In this document: piece by piece, positions 52,866 to 62,303 of the stretch
Layout of the letters: the number at the start of each line of letters is the position of its first letter
How positions within the stretch are numbered: the stretch's first letter is position 1
Source of the DNA: Limnochorda sp. L945t
GTDB lineage: Bacteria; Bacillota; Limnochordia; Limnochordales; Geochordaceae
Assembly: GCF_035593305.1 (NCBI RefSeq)
Contig: NZ_CP141615.1
Location: 1,550,001 to 1,614,000 of the forward strand
Length of the DNA: 64,000 nt
Direction: 5' to 3'
Position numbers and translations under genes: made by a program
The notes under the pieces: generated by a model
The model's input: the letters and a program-made list of their open reading frames with translations, nothing else
The model's database searches: none
What the model was told of the DNA's origin: nothing

Positions 52866-54440
52866 TCACGTCATGACCCTGAGCCGGCGCCCCAGCACCA
52901 GACTGGAAAGCACGACCAATACGTACACGGCAACGAAACGGAAAGCCTTCTCGAAAAGCACGGCCACCGGCGAGGTCACTGCCCACGGCACGGGAAGGAG
53001 CCCGGCCCCGTATGCTATCGACGCGGCCAGCGCACAGACTAGGACGGTGGTAGACGGAAGCTGCCAGGGTGTGGAGGTGCGCCGGCTCATGAACCAGACG
53101 AACAACGCGTACACCCCGTAGCTCAACGCCGTCGTGTACGCCGCCGCGGTAATGCCGTAGGTCGGCACGAAGACCAGGTTGAGGAGGAAGTTCAATGCTG
53201 CCGATCCCAATGCGCCCAGCACCATCCACGTCGTGCGCTCGTGAAGCTCCAGGCTCTTGTGCCCTAGCATGGAAGCGCCCCAAAAGGCGAGCCCCACCAC
53301 CACCGGAAGCAGGACAGGATACCCGGACCGGAACTCCGGGCCCAAGATGACCCCTACGAGGTCCTGCGCCACCAGTGCGGTACCTCCAACCATCCCTGCC
53401 CCGAGCACGGCATACCAGCCTGTCATGTCCCGCAGCAGCATCACGAGCCGCTCCTTCTCCCCGTCGGCCCAAAGCTTCATCACAATGGGAAAAGCGGCGA
53501 AGGTAACCGGCCCGGACAACAACCCCGCCGCCGAAGAAATAAGCGAGTAGTTGGCCGAGTAAATCCCAAGTGGGCCCTCCCCAAGGAAAAGGCGGATTAC
53601 ATACCGATCCCCAATGGCGAGCATCTGCGACGCGAAAAACCACCCTGCCATGGGTAGTCCGTAACGGGCGAAACGAGCAAGCTGGACTTGGACGTCTGGG
53701 GAAGGAGCGATCCCATCGCTCTCAGATACACGCGTCAACCGATGGACTGTATGGAACACTACTGGCGCTACCAAGAAACCACTTCCTGCACCCGCCCACA
53801 GCAGCAAGCTTGGTTCTCGGTCTACCCCGTAGACCAAGGCCAATGCCAACCCAAGCCGAAGGAGCGCCCGGCCCACCTGGATGCGACGGTATAGCGAGGA
53901 GTGCAAACTTGCAGGGATGATAGGGATCACCAGGGACAGGCTCGAGTCTATTACCAGGCTTGCTGCGGCTGCTAGCGCCAGGGAGCATCCCCACCTTCGG
54001 ACCGTACCCAAGAGCAACAGAGCGCCGCTGCCGACTGCCAGAAACGCCACGTACCCGAGCAATCTCTCAAGCACGGCGCGGTATAGGGCCCGCTTTTCCC
54101 CGACCCGGTACTCGCTGTAAAACCGCCCCACCGGTTGGGCAGCCCACTCGGTCACTACCGCGACGAGAGGAGCTACCACGGCGATGGCAAGGTTGTACCG
54201 GCCGTATAGGCCGGGGCTAAACAACCTGGTGAAGAAGTAGGAGGAAACCAGGCCGGTCAGAGCCGGCACAGCATTGGCAATGACATACTCAAGTGAATCC
54301 ACACCAAACCGGCGCAACGCGGTACAGGTGACAAGGCTATCTCCAGGAGCCCGCGCCGGCCCGCCCGCGTTGGCAGCCCGAGATGGGGTACTACCACTTA
54401 CAGCGGCCGTGAATCCGTCCCGAGGAGAGTACCGAGCCAT
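52866..54440 (-). CDS. Wzx-type polysaccharide flippase
   Basis: 524 residues from ATG 54440 (MARYSPRDGF); an ATG at 54458 is possible. MOP-superfamily layout with ~12-14 membrane helices; SLEYVIANAVPALTGLVSSY at the start of helix 1, then LYGRYNLAIAVVAPLVAVVT, MAGWFFASQMLAIGDRYVIR and PLGIYSANYSLISSAAGLL. It turns the lipid-linked repeat unit over to the outer face. It is the first gene of the locus in transcription order; the promoter would lie just upstream. Confidence 0.92.
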   Translation of the reverse strand: MARYSPRDGFTAAVSGSTPSRAANAGGPARAPGDSLVTCTALRRFGVDSLEYVIANAVPALTGLVSSYFFTRLFSPGLYGRYNLAIAVVAPLVAVVTEWAAQPVGRFYSEYRVGEKRALYRAVLERLLGYVAFLAVGSGALLLLGTVRRWGCSLALAAAASLVIDSSLSLVIPIIPASLHSSLYRRIQVGRALLRLGLALALVYGVDREPSLLLWAGAGSGFLVAPVVFHTVHRLTRVSESDGIAPSPDVQVQLARFARYGLPMAGWFFASQMLAIGDRYVIRLFLGEGPLGIYSANYSLISSAAGLLSGPVTFAAFPIVMKLWADGEKERLVMLLRDMTGWYAVLGAGMVGGTALVAQDLVGVILGPEFRSGYPVLLPVVVGLAFWGASMLGHKSLELHERTTWMVLGALGSAALNFLLNLVFVPTYGITAAAYTTALSYGVYALFVWFMSRRTSTPWQLPSTTVLVCALAASIAYGAGLLPVPWAVTSPVAVLFEKAFRFVAVYVLVVLSSLVLGRRLRVMT

Positions 54441-55482
54441 TGCGTCATACCGCCACACAGGAACCGTCCGATCCGAACGTGGGTATCATCGATACACCTT
54501 GCTGGAGCATCTCACTTAGCGCTCGGAGAACCGCAGTTCTATTTCTCGACGGCGAAGGGAAGGCCCACGTAGCCGAGACCGACCACGCCGACATGGGCGG
54601 CGTGGTCACCAATCTGTGCAAGGAGTTGTTCTCGTACTCCTATCGTAGTCGGGCTCAGCGGACGAGCTGCCACACAAATACGTCACCTCTCACGGCGTAA
54701 CCGCAGCAGGAAAACAAGAGTGCCTGTCCACGCAGTGACCAGAGCCAGAGATAGTACACAAGCTCATCAACCTGGGATACGTTCGGTGACCCGGCATGTG
54801 ACGGCCGCTTCTCGGCCCACCAAGAACGTGACTGACGGCCCTCTGCGAGACACAAGCTCCAGGATACGAGGCCTTGTAGAAGATTTCCTGCCGCCGGGTG
54901 TCGTTTTGTGGCGGAGTACCCATCGCCTTAATCCTCCGACGACCGACAAGGCCGTCGGAATCTGGGCTTACGCGCCGCCGTCACATGCCGGGCTCCCCGC
55001 CCCGACGACCTACCAGCCTTGCTACCCCTTTGGGGCGGTCGCACACTTTGCAGCGTCGCTGAGCAGATCCGGCCGTCGCGCGTTCACTGCGATCCTCAAC
55101 AATCTGCGCCGTGACACCATTTGTCCGGGATCCCGGTTGGACCGACGGCCGCCGTCGTTCTGGGACGCTTCCTGTCCCGCTTCCCGCCGTCGACCGGTTC
55201 CTTGCTGTCCCACTTGGGCTCCCCACGGCCGTCATCTTCACATGACGGCCGTCGTCACTTTTCCGAGGCAACAAACAACCCCCGGCTTCGCCCTCCCAGA
55301 CCGAAGCCGAACACACGCTCGCCGAACGCTGCCCAACTCCCACCGAACCTGACAGTCTGTGGAGCAAGATACGAGCTTTGGCGAGGAATTCCTGCCAGAT
55401 CGGGTGTACTACGACTCCCATGCTCCTGTCCGTTCCGTGCCCGTTGATGTACGGGCTGGGACCACTCGTCCTGCCGGGGGAA
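54441..55482. other. Long stretch without a recognised gene
   Basis: About 1040 bases. Weak coding-like scraps: plus strand TAVLFLDGEGKAHVAETDHA (54530-54590) and minus strand DELVYYLWLWSLRGQALLFS (54700-54770). Between 55000 and 55260 there are several GACGGCCGTC-like palindromes (for example ACATGACGGCCGTCGTCAC). The Wzx promoter should be at the left edge, but no clear -10/-35 pair stands out. Otherwise nothing. Confidence 0.35.
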
Positions 55483-55830
55483 GTATGCGTGGCCTGCCTT
55501 TGCCTGGAGCGGCAGGAACGGCAGCGCGACGGTCCTGCACAGGATGCGCGGGGCCAGCTTTGCTGCCCATGACGTCACCGAGCGGCACGAACGCGTCCGC
55601 ATCGACGCCGTACGCCGGACGCGCGCTCCGAGGGGGCGAGGTGCCGGTGCTTGAGGTGCCCATCCCGCCGCAGTGCAGCAATGTCGTCCGCAAGGCGCGG
55701 ATGGCGGAGGTCCGGGACGAGCTCAAGGCCTCCGGGATCCGGTCGGTGGCCTTCGGCGACCTCTTCCTGGCGGACGAGCGGACGGGCCGGAAGCACCGCC
55801 GCAAGCCACCACCGTTGGTAAGTCGTCGGA
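55483..55830 (+). pseudogene. PP-loop ATPase (diphthine-ammonia-ligase-like, DUF71) remnant
   Basis: Frame 1 reads AFAWSGRNGSATVLHRMRG, then AAHDVTERHERVRIDAVRR: a PP-loop domain whose SGGKDS motif has become SGRNGS. Frame 2 takes over near 55625 with VPVLEVPIPPQCSNVVRKAR, then MAEVRDELKASGIRSVAFGD and LFLADE, the DUF71 signature. The frameshift, motif loss and missing C-terminus show it is dead. Confidence 0.78.
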
Positions 55831-56019
55831 CTCGCGACGCGGTGGACGACACCCGTGCGTGATGGAGCCAGGCACGGACCCGGGGCAGACGGTCCTGTGC
55901 TCGCCTCGCTCAAGGAAATCGGTTGTTTGCCGTTTCACGGGGTAAGACAAGCCGTAGGCCGGTCTTACGCCTACGCGCGCCGATACGTCCGATGTGGGGG
56001 TGGGAAGGGAGCCACGCCC

Positions 56020-57000
56020 ATGTGGTGGGTGACACTCGGCATCGACTTCGGCACCAGCACCTGCCATATCTACGTGCCGGGGCGCGGCGTGGTCATCCAG
56101 GAACCGTCCGTCGTGGCCCTGGAGGTCGATAGCGGGCGGCCGCTGGCCATCGGGCAAGACGCCCTGGAGATGCTCGGCCGGACTCCCCGGCGGGTCGCTG
56201 CCGTACGTCCTGTGCGTCACGGCGTGGTAGCGGAGGTCGGGCCTGCGACGGCATTTCTGAGCCATGTGGTGCGCCGGTAGCTGAGACGTCCCACCCGGGC
56301 CTTGATCGGTGTCGGCCCGAGCGCCACGGGCATGGAGCACCGGGCCCTGGTTCAGGTCGCCCAGGAGGCCGGAATTCAGCAGGTGGAGCTTCTCCCTGCC
56401 TCCCGCGCAGCGGCCGTGGGAGCAGGACTGCCCATAGGTGAGCCCCGAGCCCATCTGGTGGTGGACGTGGGGGCAGGGATGACGGACGTGGCAGTGTTCA
56501 GTCTGGGCCAGGAAGTGACGGCTACCTCCATCCCCGTCGCCGGCGATGCGATGGACCAAGCTATTGTCCGGTGGCCACGGGAGCACCGCAGCTCGTGGCA
56601 GGAGAACGCACGGCGCAGGGGATCAAGCACCAGATCGGCCGGGTCATAGGGGGTAGGCGGACCGGTCGGCGACACCCAGGACGTGCCCGGCCGCTATCTG
56701 GTCAGCGGGTTGCCCGGGCAGGTTCAGGTTACGGCGGACAAGGTCGCGCAGGTGCTTTACGAGCCGGCCCAGGCCATCGTCGAGGCCATCCAGTCCCTTC
56801 TGGAGAAGACCCGTCCCGAACTGACGGCGGACATCGTGGCTAGGGGGATGGTGCTGGTCGGTGGCAGGGCCCAGCTCAGGGGGCTTGACCGGCTCATCGC
56901 ACACGAGACGGGGCTTTCGGTGAAGGTACCAAGGGATCCCGACGGGTCTGTGATTCGCGGGATGGCCGCCGTCCTCGAGTCGGGGAAAAGCAGGACGGTC
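56020..57000 (+). pseudogene. MreB/Mbl-like actin homologue, broken
   Basis: From ATG 56020: WWVTLGIDFGTSTCHIYVPG then GVVIQEPSVVALEVDSGRPL (phosphate-1 loop). TAG at 56278-56280 follows SHVVRR; the frame goes on with RRPTRALIGVGPSATGMEHR, QQVELLPASRAAAVGAGLPI and HLVVDVGAGMTDVAVFSLGQ (phosphate-2). A frameshift near 56580 leads into ELTADIVARGMVLVGGRAQL and RGLDRLIAHETGLSVKVP. One nonsense and at least one frameshift; some IDG/GGD region lost. It resembles MreB rather than Hsp70. A cell-shape role is lost here. Confidence 0.82.
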
Positions 57001-57136
57001 GGTGGCGCACCTCCGCTCAGTCGGGCCCGAGTAGCTCTCGCGACAAGCAGGGCAGGCCCGACGGCGGCAGCCACGCCGCGAGGCGACCGGCTATGAGAGG
57101 GGGCCGACATCCCACGCACGTTTTGTGGCAGCGCCG

Positions 57137-57379
57137 ATGGCGATCACCGTCACGGTCGATCTCCCCTATCCCCTGCCCCACTTGCTGTGAGCTGTGCTGG
57201 AGAACGCGGTGCTGGTCGGCGACCTGCTCGGGCTCGATGTGATGGTCCTGGTCGAGGGGCTGACACGGCGGCTCGGAAGCCTGCGGGAAGTAAGCCGGGG
57301 ATCGGCCCTGACGGGGGTGGCCGACAACAGCGCTACCGGTCTGGTCACGCGCTCCACGCATGCTTGGTACTACGCGTAA
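57137..57379 (+). other. Unassigned 80-codon frame with an internal stop
   Basis: MAITVTVDLPYPLPHLL-stop-AVLENAVLVGDLLGLDVMVL, then VEGLTRRLGSLREVS and ALTGVADNSATGLVTRSTHA, ending just before the IS1634 left end. It looks like a decayed gene that the IS may have truncated. Not recognised. Confidence 0.3.
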
Positions 57380-57383
57380 TGTT

Positions 57384-59351
57384 TAAGCGGAAGTTGCGAA
57401 CTCCTCAACTCGCACGCTTCCCGAAATGACGGGGCTTCAAACCATCAAGAAACCCCCAGATGTATACAGGAAACATGTGCGGAGCAGCTTGCTAATCGCC
57501 TCGATGTCGTGGTATGCTCTGGCCATGGCGAAACACGAGGGCGGCCTCTACGTGGCCGAGATCAAGCGCCGCTACAAAGACCGGGTCTACGTCACCCACC
57601 TGCTCCGGCGAGTCTACCGGGAAAACGGCAAGGTGAAGCAGCAGACCCTGGGCAACCTCAGCCACCTCCCGCCGGAGGCCATCGAGGCAGTCCGGGCGTC
57701 GCTGCGGGGCCAGCGCCTGGTGCCCGTCGAGCAGGCCGTCGAGGTGGTCAAGACGCGCCCGCATGGCCACGTGGCGGCCGTCCGGGCCATGCTGCGAAAG
57801 CTGGGCCTGCACGAGATCCTGGACCCCCGGCCCTCCTTCCAGCGGGACCTGGTCGAAGCCCTGATCGTCAGCCGCCTCCTCCACCCGCAGCCCAAGCTGC
57901 CGACCGTCAGCTGGTGGGCCACCACCACGTTGGCCGAGGACCTGGGGCTGGAGGGCGCCACCAAGGACGACGTCTACTTCGCCCTGGACTGGCTGTTGGC
58001 CCGGCAGGCACGTATCGAGGCCCGGTTGGCTCGCCGGCACCTGAGCGAGCGCAGCCTGGTGTTGTATGACGTCACCTCCACCTACTACGAGGGCCGCCAC
58101 TGCCCCCTGGCGGCTTTCGGCCACAACCGGGACGGCAAGCGGGGCAAGCGCCAGATCGTCTTCGGGCTGCTCACCGACCGGGAAGGACGCCCCGTGGCCG
58201 TGCAGGTCTACCGGGGTAATACGGCCGACCCCAAGACCGTGGCCGACCAAGTCCACAAGCTGCGGGAGCGCTTCGGGTTGCGCCAGGTGGTGCTGGTGGG
58301 CGACCGGGGAATGCTGACCCAGGCCCGCATCGACGCCTTGAAGGAGATCGAGGGGATGGCCTGGATCAGCGCGCTGCGCGCCCCGGCCCTTCGGCAGCTC
58401 ATGGACCAGGGCCTCATCCAGCCCTCGCTGTTTGACCAGCAGGATCTGGCCGAGATCACCTCGCCGGACTACCCGGGCGAGCGGCTGGTCGTCTGCCGCA
58501 ACCCCTACCTGGCCGAGGAGCGGCGGCGCAAGCGGCAGGAGCTGCTGGACGCCATGGAAGCCGATCTGGCCCGACTGGCTCGGCGGGTGGCCGCCGGACG
58601 GCTGAAGCGCCGGGAGAAGATCGGTGAGGCGCTGGGGCGGATTTTGGAAAAGCACAAGATGGGCAAGCATTTCCGCTGGGAGATCGGGGAGGGACGCTTC
58701 GCCTACCGGCGCGACCTGACCTCCATCGACCAGGAGGCCGCCCTGGACGGCTTTTACGTCATCCGGACCTCCGTGCCCGCCGAGCAGCTCTCGGCGCCCG
58801 AGGTCGTGCTGGCCTACAAGAGCCTCAGCCACGTGGAGCGCCTCATCCGCAGCATCAAGGGCGTCGTGACCAAGGTGCGGCCCATCCACCACTGGACGGA
58901 AGAGCGGGTGCGGGCCCACGTCTTCTTGTGCGTGCTGGCCAGCTACGTCGAGTGGCACCTGCGGGAGGCCTGGGCCCCCTTCTTGTTCGAGGACGAGGAG
59001 CCAGGCGGTCATGAAGACGGCTCCCCCGTGCGCCCGGCCCAACGCTCCGAGGGCGCCCAAGCCAAGGCCCAGACCCGCCGGACGCCGGAGGGGTGGGAGG
59101 TGCACAGCTTCCGTTCGCTCCTCGATAACCTGGCCACGGTCGCCCGCCACACGATCCGCATCCCCGCTCTCCCCGACGTCCTGCCGTACGACCGGGTGAC
59201 CACCCCGGACGCCTTCCAGCGGGAGGTCTTCGCCCGGGTCGGCCTCCACTCGCTGGCGCCGGCTGGTAGACAGAAAGCCTCGGCCTGAAACGAAAGCAAA
59301 TGGCATCATGACGGCAAACCGCGCTACCTCAAGTTGAGCAACTTCCGCTTA
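57384..59351 (+). mobile_element. IS1634-family insertion sequence
   Basis: The 14-base inverted repeat TAAGCGGAAGTTGC at 57384-57397 is matched by its complement at 59338-59351, and weaker matching continues inward (CAACT..). It contains one intact transposase. No target repeat is obvious next to the ends, so the exact tips may be a few bases further out. Confidence 0.85.
57525..59288 (+). CDS. IS1634-family DDE transposase
   Basis: 587 residues from ATG 57525 (MAKHEGGLYVAEIKRRYKDR). The first Asp lies in SLVLYDVTSTYYEGR (~186), the second in VVLVGDRGMLTQARID (~260), and the Glu in YKSLSHVERLIRSIKGVVTK (~471), followed by RPIHHWTEERVRAHVFLCVL. Usual length for the family and no disruption, so it is probably active. 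It lies downstream of the broken mreB-like gene. Confidence 0.94.
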   Translation: MAKHEGGLYVAEIKRRYKDRVYVTHLLRRVYRENGKVKQQTLGNLSHLPPEAIEAVRASLRGQRLVPVEQAVEVVKTRPHGHVAAVRAMLRKLGLHEILDPRPSFQRDLVEALIVSRLLHPQPKLPTVSWWATTTLAEDLGLEGATKDDVYFALDWLLARQARIEARLARRHLSERSLVLYDVTSTYYEGRHCPLAAFGHNRDGKRGKRQIVFGLLTDREGRPVAVQVYRGNTADPKTVADQVHKLRERFGLRQVVLVGDRGMLTQARIDALKEIEGMAWISALRAPALRQLMDQGLIQPSLFDQQDLAEITSPDYPGERLVVCRNPYLAEERRRKRQELLDAMEADLARLARRVAAGRLKRREKIGEALGRILEKHKMGKHFRWEIGEGRFAYRRDLTSIDQEAALDGFYVIRTSVPAEQLSAPEVVLAYKSLSHVERLIRSIKGVVTKVRPIHHWTEERVRAHVFLCVLASYVEWHLREAWAPFLFEDEEPGGHEDGSPVRPAQRSEGAQAKAQTRRTPEGWEVHSFRSLLDNLATVARHTIRIPALPDVLPYDRVTTPDAFQREVFARVGLHSLAPAGRQKASA

Positions 59352-59599
59352 GAAGGCTCAAACGACTGTTTGGATACGTCCGGATATGTACTTCCGAATC
59401 CAGTTATGACGCTGTTTCGGGCCGCTGGCAATTCCGTCCAGTCCTCCTCGGTTCCGGCGAGTCCGGCCTAGCTTTTTGACCCCTTTTTTGACGAATAGGG
59501 CGGCGGATACCCCCCGGCGGCTACCATGCCCCCCACTTGCCACCACCCACCCCGTACACTGGGAACCGGTTTTCGAAGGCATGACAGTCGCCGACTTCG

Positions 59600-59800
59600 T
59601 CAGGACGGAGGGCGTGGGCGATTCCACGGACACTCCCGGCCAGCACGAAAGCCCTGACCAGCGAAATGGGCGTCGAGGCCGAGGACGTCCATGATACCCT
59701 CCTGCCGCATGGCCACAAAGCTAACACCCTCCACCAAGCTCGGCCCCCGACGGCCGGAGCGCACCAATGCTGTTGCGTTGGTCGCTATTTGACCACGGTC
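59600..59800 (-). pseudogene. PIN-domain (VapC-type) toxin, C-terminal remnant
   Basis: The minus strand reads GRRGPSLVEGVSFVAMRQEG then IMDVLGLDAHFAGQGFR, the end of a PIN domain with the last conserved acidic Asp (LGLDAHF). No start or N-terminal Asp is present. The interval 59352-59599 contains nothing recognised. Confidence 0.6.
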
Positions 59801-59869
59801 GTCGCGCGCTCGATGAGCGGGAAAGGGCGTGGCTCGCCGGATGTCCCGGGCGGCCACGCCCTTGGGATG

Positions 59870-60091
59870 TCAGGGTAGCCGATGACGGCTGGCCCTGGCG
59901 TCCGCCTCCTGGGTCTCCGCCCAGAGCAGCGCCAGGCGGACGGCCAGTTCGTAGATGGCGCGGCGGGACGCAAAGGCCAGCACCACCTCCCACGAGCCGT
60001 CGACCAGGCGCGGCCGGGCCAGGGCACCGGCCCGGCGGGCGCAGCGCCACTCGACGGTGATGGGCGCATGCCCCCGCAGCCAGAGCCGCAT
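59870..60091 (-). CDS. Small protein downstream of an ExeA-like ATPase
   Basis: 73 residues from ATG 60091 (MRLWLRGHAPITVEWRCARR, then DGSWEVVLAFASRRAIYELA). It starts five bases after the ATPase stop, so it is probably co-translated. Short proteins in this position are common in transposase/ExeA-type mobile cassettes. Function unknown. Confidence 0.5.
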   Translation of the reverse strand: MRLWLRGHAPITVEWRCARRAGALARPRLVDGSWEVVLAFASRRAIYELAVRLALLWAETQEADARASRHRLP

Positions 60092-60096
60092 CACGC

Positions 60097-60462
60097 TCAC
60101 CTCCCGGTGCCCTGGGGTGCCTGCCACTCGGTGGCCATCACCGCCTCGACCAGTTCGTGGTCGACCACGCGCTCCTGCCGAGCGGCCACCGCCATGAGGC
60201 AGAGGTGGGCGAGCTGGTTGATGGGCCGCGGTAGCCCGTTGCAGGCCCGGTGGATGGGGTCGAGGGCCTTGGCGGTGAACAGCTCCTGGTCGGCCCCGGC
60301 CAGCTTCAGGTGGTGGCGGATGTAGGCGGCCGTCTCTTGGGGCGAAAGGCCGCCCAAGTGGTAGCTCAGGTCGATGCGCTGGGAAAGCGCGTCGGCGGAG
60401 CGAAGGGCCGGGCACTCAGTGAGCGTCCGGGCGCCCGCCGAAAGGGCCGTCCCGTCGCGCAT
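60097..60462 (-). pseudogene. ExeA/TniB-like AAA ATPase of a mobile element, N-terminus missing
   Basis: SADALSQRIDLSYHLGGLSP, ETAAYIRHHLKLAGADQELF, IHRACNGLPRPINQLAHLCL and RVVDHELVEAVMATEWQAP are sensor-2 and lid parts of the ExeA/MuB-like ATPases that serve transposases. The Walker A and B halves (~150 residues) and the partner transposase are absent. The 60463-60663 interval on its 5' side shows nothing. Confidence 0.65.
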
Positions 60463-60663
60463 TGGGGGTACCCCTCAAGGGGTATCTTCCGCGCACCGCT
60501 GACCGTTGCAGGGCGTCACAGTGCACTTCGTGGCGCACGGTGCAGGGCTTCCAGGGGCTTCCGTTTCTAGCTTGGAAGCGACTGGTAGGCAAAGCCCGTG
60601 AACTCCTGTCCCTTGCTGACCACGGGAACGACGCCAAAGTCCACGCCTTGCCGCCGAGCGACA

Positions 60664-60731
60664 CAAAAACGTCACGGCCTCGACCCCGGACCCCGTTCGT
60701 GGGATCCGTTCGTGGGATCGAGGCCGTGACG
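60664..60731 (-). terminator. Rho-independent terminator of the 5S rRNA gene
   Basis: A perfect 14-bp stem, CGTCACGGCCTCGA and its complement, encloses a loop with a direct repeat (CCCACGAACG twice) and is followed on the minus strand by TTTTTGTG. It lies ~20 bases after the 5S 3' end. Confidence 0.85.
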
Positions 60732-60750
60732 TCTTAGGGTTTTACAGCTG

Positions 60751-60869
60751 TCCCGGCGGCGACCCGCTCTCCCGTGCGGTCGCCCGCACAGTACCCTAGG
60801 CGCTGGAGGTTTTCACGGCCGTGTTCGGCATGGGAACGGGTGGGACCCCTCCGCCATGGCTACCAGGTC
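60751..60869 (-). rRNA. rrf: 5S ribosomal RNA (orphan)
   Basis: The minus strand carries the universal core CCACCCGTTCCCATGCCGAA then CACGGCCGTGAAAACCTCCA and GGTACTGTGCGGGCGACCGC. The 5' CCTGGTAGC pairs with 3' GCCGCCGGG as helix I. Length ~117 nt, correct for bacteria. No 23S or 16S precedes it; the upstream DNA is a sugar-dehydrogenase remnant. Ends are approximate to two or three bases. Confidence 0.93.
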
Positions 60870-60898
60870 CACCCGAGCATCTGCAAGAACCCGCAGGC

Positions 60899-61292
60899 CT
60901 ATGTCGAGCCTGGGAGGACGCCGGCTGGGTAACATGAAAAATCGCTTATAGTTTCCAGCTTCTCGGTGAGGGGTTGGCTGGCCATCTCGCCGACGTGGAG
61001 GATGGTCTGCTGGTAGAAGGCCATGGCCACCTCGAGGGAGGCCGGGTCGGAGGCGCCGACGACCTTGTTGGTGTTCTTTGTGGTGTAGCGGCGGTTGCCG
61101 CATCACACAGTCCGTGGTGCCAGGGTAGGTGCTGGATTCGAGGCTGATGAGCTGGCCCGGGCGGAGGTGGCGGGCGATTGCGCGGGTGACGCCCTCGACG
61201 TACTGGAGGTCAGGGGTCAGATTGCGGGTGAGGGGCGTGGGGACACAGATGACCAGGACGTCGAGCTCGGAGACGACGTCGAAGGTGGTCAC
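60899..61292 (-). pseudogene. UDP-N-acetyl-sugar dehydrogenase (WbpA/WecC-like) remnant
   Basis: First part: DVVSELDVLVICVPTPLTRN, LTPDLQYVEGVTRAIARHLR, PGQLISLESSTYPGTTDCVM. After a deletion of ~30 codons and a frame change the second part reads GNRRYTTKNTNKVVGASDPA then VAMAFYQQTILHVGEMASQP and stops at 60899. The nucleotide-binding N-terminus, catalytic Cys and C-terminal domain are gone. It may be a relic of another polysaccharide locus. Confidence 0.78.
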
Positions 61293-61628
61293 CGCCTGAA
61301 GCCACCCGTCCCAAGATCATGCAGCCCCGTCGAGCGTCGCCACCAGGAGCCACCGGTCACCCGGTTCATCGATCGTGCCGATCGGTACGGGGACGGTACC
61401 GTCCGGAGCATGGACGAATGCGCCTGGTGTGACGGCAGGTTGGGCTCAGTGGGTCATCTCTTGGAGAAGTGCCGCGCTCTCCGGAAGTGGACGGGCGGCA
61501 AGCTCGGCCGTGCTGCGATGACGGCGGCCGTCGGGCTTCTCCCCAATCCGGGCAGACAGGACGGCACCGTTCGGCGTCCGGCGGACTTGTCCTGCTGGCC
61601 ACTGACCAAGAGTTCACAGGAGACCCTC
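61293..61628. other. No gene recognised
   Basis: 336 bases between the dehydrogenase remnant and the 169-residue protein gene. Neither strand gives a frame with plausible start and composition; the longest frames are Arg/Ser/Pro-rich. Confidence 0.35.
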
Positions 61629-62138
61629 TCAGCCCCCGAGAGGCCTGACCTCGAAGGATACTTCCCCGGACTCCCACGCCCGTGGATCCGCCGCTTCGGC
61701 GAGGGCCATGGCCGTATCGTGGGAGTCAGCCTCGACGACCAGACTCATCGGGGCATGCCTCACGATGAGCCACTTCCTCGGCGCACCAAGAGCGTGTGCA
61801 GGAGGCTCGTCGGCCGGTCCCAGGAGACCAGATAGGGGCGCCATCGCTCGCTCCTTGAGTTGGCGTTCCACCTGCATGTAATGCTTCGACAGCCGGATCC
61901 CCAGCTCGCGGAGTTGCGTGGCGGCCGTCCGTGCGCCGTCGCAGACCAAGACCATGTGATTGGCCAGCTCTTCTGTGGTCGGATCGAGGGCGGTGACGAC
62001 CACGGCGAATTGCCCCCCACCGGGGAAATAGGTCGCCCATATGAAGCGTACGAACTCGGCCGGTATGCGCTCGCCCGTCATGCTGCGGACGGATACGGCG
62101 TCGCCGTGGGCGTCGAGCTCGATGGCGATGGAAGGCAC
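61629..62138 (-). CDS. Hypothetical protein
   Basis: 169 residues from ATG 62138 (MPSIAIELDAHGDAVSVRSM). Alternating strands and helices, acidic overall: FAVVVTALDPTTEELANHMV, then RTAATQLRELGIRLSKHYMQ and RKWLIVRHAPMSLVVEADSH. No motif or family recognised, but composition and codon pattern look genuine. It is divergent from the DNA glycosylase gene on the other strand, with 165 bases between the two starts that may carry both promoters. Confidence 0.5.
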   Translation of the reverse strand: MPSIAIELDAHGDAVSVRSMTGERIPAEFVRFIWATYFPGGGQFAVVVTALDPTTEELANHMVLVCDGARTAATQLRELGIRLSKHYMQVERQLKERAMAPLSGLLGPADEPPAHALGAPRKWLIVRHAPMSLVVEADSHDTAMALAEAADPRAWESGEVSFEVRPLGG

Positions 62139-62303
62139 GGGCCAATCCCCTCTTCCCGGCAGGCGATGGGCACCCTACTGGGGCAATTCGGCGGGGTGGC
62201 GCGGGGTCCTGCCAGGGGCACGGCCGGGGACCGGGGGCGGGCGGCCGGAGGCGGCGCCTCCCGGAAGCAGACTGGGCCCGGCGAGCTTGGGGGGCCTCTT
62301 CCA

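Noticed and set aside
55000-55260. GACGGCCGTC-like palindromes as a replication origin or regulatory array
   Set aside because: Copies are few, irregularly spaced and partly explained by the high GC content; no initiator gene or AT-rich region accompanies them.
57492-59309. 605-codon minus-strand frame antisense to the IS1634 transposase
   Set aside because: Composition (Gly/Leu/Pro/His/Gln) is that of a shadow frame; the plus strand carries the DDE motifs.
61860-62303. N-terminal extension of the DNA glycosylase frame
   Set aside because: The upstream codons are shadow sequence over the opposite-strand 169-residue gene and lack a ribosome site; ATG 62304 fits the family length.
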